Of a stretch of DNA of 64,000 nucleotides, positions 63,201 through 64,000 are shown one piece after another; within the stretch, counting starts at the first letter, position 1, and every line of letters starts with the position of its first letter. The position numbers and the translations under genes were made by a program. The notes beneath the pieces are model-generated. The model was not told the origin of the DNA. It worked only from the letters and a program-made list of their open reading frames with translations, and did no database searches. The DNA comes from Limnoperna fortunei (lineage: Eukaryota; Mollusca; Bivalvia; Mytilida; Modiolidae). The DNA lies in assembly GCA_944474755.1 (NCBI GenBank), contig OX104116.1, forward strand, positions 7,195,547-7,259,546, given 5' to 3'.

Positions 63201-64000
63201 GCGTGACCATTTGACATTGATCAGAATTTCACTGATTACTTTTCGCGCGGCTTTCCATACAATTTCGACGAAATTCATGATAACTTGAATTTTACACTCT
63301 ATATTATTTCATTTATCCTAATTAAAAATTTATTAGAATAATAAAACAGTTATTGAACAGCACCTCTGGATATAACGTTTTATTTGTCTCTCAACACTGT
63401 ACTATTTCCCTCCGCCGCAGCGTAGGAAAATAGTGTTCGTTTCAAGACATTTATTTCCCCAGTGCCATTTAATAACCGTATATTTAAATGCTATTAAATA
63501 TTGTTTATATTTCATCGGATCACATTCTCTCACTGTTAATGTTAATTTTAATTAGCACAAAGTTCACACTTTTTGAAACATTTCTTATGTAAAGATTACT
63601 GTTTTTGTACACGTGGTTTATTTTAGTTTTGAAATATTAAAATGCGTCGCTATTGCCTGATTTATTACTATATGTATATTAAGTATGGCTTTGCTTTACG
63701 CATGTTTCATGTATGTGCTTAGTTCTACAACACGCCTCACTGCATGTATTTTAAATTTCTTTAAATATGTATTTACCGCCGTTTTAAGTTTCTAAAATAG
63801 TTTTTCGCATTAGTTGCATGAGTTTGTCTTTCATTTAGCAAGTATCCACCGTATCAAAACCACCACCAACAACATCACAGATACCGACAACAACAGCACC
63901 GAGGCCAACAACAGAGCGACAAACAACAACAGCACCGAGGCCAACAACAACAGAGAGACCAACCACAACACCGACACCGACATCAACAACACAAACAACA
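47985..64000 (+). CDS. SRCR-domain protein with mucin-like Thr/Pro stalk (3' end outside window)
   Basis: Exons are 47985-48240, 60092-61134 and 63839-64000 (running off the end), with phases 1 and 0 agreeing at the two introns; 487 residues are visible. In order: signal peptide (about 1-19, MDLPSVIMLILGVGYVYC), one SRCR domain (about 25-132), an acidic linker, a Thr/Pro stalk (about 190-250), a block with LNQWVMDKDIERWVLVLRND (about 265-310) I do not recognise, an acidic Lys/Asp-rich region, then another Thr/Pro stretch. The six SRCR cysteines (51, 64, 95, 105, 121, 132) are those of group A, and group-A domains are typically split over two exons, as here. SRCR proteins act as extracellular recognition or matrix proteins; this one is probably secreted or anchored further on. 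Its partners are unknown, and the exact function cannot be read from the sequence. Confidence 0.88.
48241..50110. other. SRCR gene intron 1, first part
   Basis: AT-rich, without exons. A ~20-bp tandem repeat (AACATGTTTGTATGTGTATT, two copies) lies at 49469-49508. Two similar stretches (GAACTTCGGATTTTGTTCTT near 49742 and GTACTTCGGTTTTGTTCTT near 50025) suggest an old repeat. Confidence 0.5.
50111..51415 (+). pseudogene. 5'-truncated non-LTR retrotransposon, reverse transcriptase C-terminal half
   Basis: A 434-codon open frame without stops. It begins inside the palm (FSIFLSDLE), has the catalytic box LLYADDTIIL (YADD at residues 43-46), the thumb region (about 70-170, with WKLSVNVDKTKSVIF and NFSYLGTIF), a long C-terminal part and a cysteine-histidine cluster C364-X2-C367-X9-H377-X4-C382. 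A complete ORF2 would have an endonuclease and the rest of the polymerase in front, about 500 more residues, so the element was truncated at insertion and cannot move by itself. The open frame shows it is young. It lies in sense orientation in an SRCR-gene intron. The clade is not assigned; the TTG at the frame start is not a true start codon. Confidence 0.92.
51416..51785 (+). mobile_element. Probable 3' UTR and tail of the LINE
   Basis: Non-coding AT-rich sequence follows the stop, including GAACAAGGGATTAAAACTG and ending in GAATAAATTTAATAAATTT, a plausible A/T-rich LINE tail. No target-site duplication was identified by eye. Confidence 0.5.
52071..52155. mobile_element. 85-bp hairpin MITE with TA flanks
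   Basis: The arms GTCCGAGAATCCTCTGCCGT and CCAACGCTTTTTTT pair with AAAAAAGCGTTGG and ACGCAGAGGATTCTCGGAC, a stem of about 32 bp with one bulge and a 19-nt loop. TA lies at 52069-52070 and 52156-52157. A longer relative is at 62114-62312. Confidence 0.8.
52160..56116. other. SRCR gene intron 1, middle part
   Basis: AT-rich, no exons seen on either strand. A SINE-like 3' tail (ATATAGCTGAAATGCTGC, GGACGTTAAGCC) with (AATC)n lies at about 54703-54778. A TATATTATATATAATATATA stretch lies near 52838. Confidence 0.45.
56127..56393 (-). mobile_element. Full-length SINE, minus strand, ~10-bp duplication
   Basis: On the plus strand: GATTGTTTGAATGG, GGTGTTTAACGCCACTCTCA, GAAAACTGGCAATCCTTG, and at the tRNA-like end AGGCCACTGAGGCCCCT. 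AGAAAGCTTG (56117-56126) and AGAAAGTTTG (56394-56403) flank it with one mismatch. Confidence 0.87.
56404..58357. other. SRCR gene intron 1, further part
   Basis: No exon is recognised. A decayed SINE copy on the plus strand is likely at about 57140-57300 (GAGCCCAATTTCCGATAGG ... GCGCTATGATAAAGCC ... GAAGTGGCTTAAAACTCC). Confidence 0.45.
58358..58398. repeat. AT-rich hairpin
   Basis: The arms TTTTTATTATGAAATAT and ATATTTCATAATAAAAA are perfect inverted repeats around a 7-base loop, just ahead of the tRNA-derived repeat. Confidence 0.85.
58406..58550 (+). mobile_element. tRNA-derived repeat (Leu/Ser-like head)
   Basis: ATTTGGCCGAGGGGTCTAGA (A box) and GTGAGTTCGAATCCCGC (B box) are tRNA-like, with a long variable region as in Leu or Ser tRNAs. 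The T stem has an A-C mismatch and the acceptor arms do not pair. An unrelated tail of about 50 bp and a TA repeat follow, so a SINE is more likely than a working tRNA gene. Confidence 0.65.
58551..58576. repeat. (AT)n microsatellite
   Basis: Thirteen AT dinucleotides directly follow the tRNA-derived repeat. Confidence 0.9.
58580..60091. other. SRCR gene intron 1, last part
   Basis: AT-rich, no repeats or exons recognised. The acceptor at the end is TTGTTCCATAG. Confidence 0.45.
60092..61134 (+). CDS. SRCR gene exon 2: second SRCR half, Thr/Pro stalk, unknown block
   Basis: Two bases complete Arg86. RVWLVDVYCRGGETSLSEC, YHPGWGRLF and HSAGVVCLN give the second half of the SRCR domain with C95, C105, C121 and C132. 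A stalk of TTPTTTTTTP repeats follows, encoded by a 21-bp repeat (about 60480-60640, CCTACAACAACCACAACG variants), then RWVLVLRNDKYLVAV and an acidic tail. The donor is GTTGAG|GTAGGT, phase 0; without splicing the frame ends 27 bases later. Antisense Val-rich and Arg/Cys-rich frames are mirror images of the stalk. Confidence 0.9.
61135..62110. other. SRCR gene intron 2, first part
   Basis: AT-rich with no exon evidence. CATAGGTTGATTATAA near 61845 and TAGATGTCAACCTATG near 61938 are related inverted words that may mark a small foldback repeat. Confidence 0.4.
62114..62312. mobile_element. 199-bp MITE related to the 85-bp hairpin
   Basis: The ends GTCCGGGAATCTCCTGC and GAGCGTTGGACGGCAGAGGA with TTCTCACAC correspond to the ends of 52071-52155, and TA flanks it (62112-62113 and 62313-62314). 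An internal palindrome spans 62134-62229 (TCACGATTTTATAAAAATG and GTTCGTGTGGGTCA with their inverses). Confidence 0.75.
62640..62945. repeat. Degenerate ~25-bp minisatellite
   Basis: Variants of AGTAAGCCAGTCTAGACGGA with ACACA or ACAAAGTAAC spacers recur about 10 times and decay leftwards. Confidence 0.8.
62946..63838. other. SRCR gene intron 2, last part
   Basis: Nothing recognisable; the acceptor is CTTTCATTTAG at the end. Confidence 0.45.
63839..64000 (+). CDS. SRCR gene exon 3: second Thr/Pro region (continues beyond window)
   Basis: In phase 0 after TTTCATTTAG the sequence reads QVSTVSKPPPTTSQIPTTTA, APRPTTERQ and PTTTPTPTSTT without stops to the last base. Same composition as the stalk in exon 2 and the same frame support the join, though the exon end is outside the window. 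Confidence 0.8.

Overview
The window is eukaryotic DNA: AT-rich, intron-rich and crowded with short non-autonomous transposable elements. The SINEs have tRNA-like heads and 3' ends of the type seen in molluscan V-SINEs, elements carrying satellite-like cores are frequent, and a widespread bivalve repeat motif (AAACGCGCGTCTGGCGT) is present. Together these suggest a bivalve mollusc, possibly a mussel. The organism is inferred from repeats and protein similarity recalled from memory; no search was run.

Two protein genes are supported, both on the + strand. (1) Positions 57-31247 hold the last 13 exons (about 544 codons) of the WDR11 orthologue: the end of the WD-repeat region and the alpha-solenoid C-terminus. 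(2) Positions 47985-64000 hold the first three exons of a secreted or membrane protein with a signal peptide, one group-A SRCR domain split over two exons, a Thr/Pro mucin-like stalk, an unrecognised block and a second Thr/Pro stretch running off the end. The genes have no evident functional link.

The most striking structure is in WDR11. In three exons the 3' end of the exon, in the two large cases with its 5' splice site, has been tandemly copied into the following intron: 2 copies after exon 14123-14289, 86 copies of a 53-bp unit after exon 16719-16799, and about 38 copies of a 58-59-bp unit after exon 26252-26396. Nearly every unit of the two large arrays carries a splice-donor-like sequence, and only the first donor of each keeps the conserved reading frame. 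An intact Tc1-type DD34E transposon sits inside the 53-bp array with a TA duplication.

Other WDR11 introns hold satellite-core elements (657-3090 and its 2.66-kb tandem duplicate; 9985-10500; 15012-15440; 29424-31028), foldback elements, SINE copies and minisatellites. The intergenic part (31248-47984) holds minisatellites, SINEs with clear target-site duplications, two hAT-like short elements, and a Mutator-like MITE with a 9-bp duplication. The 11.9-kb intron of the SRCR gene holds a 5'-truncated LINE with an open 434-codon reverse-transcriptase fragment, a SINE, a tRNA-derived repeat and an 85-bp hairpin MITE.
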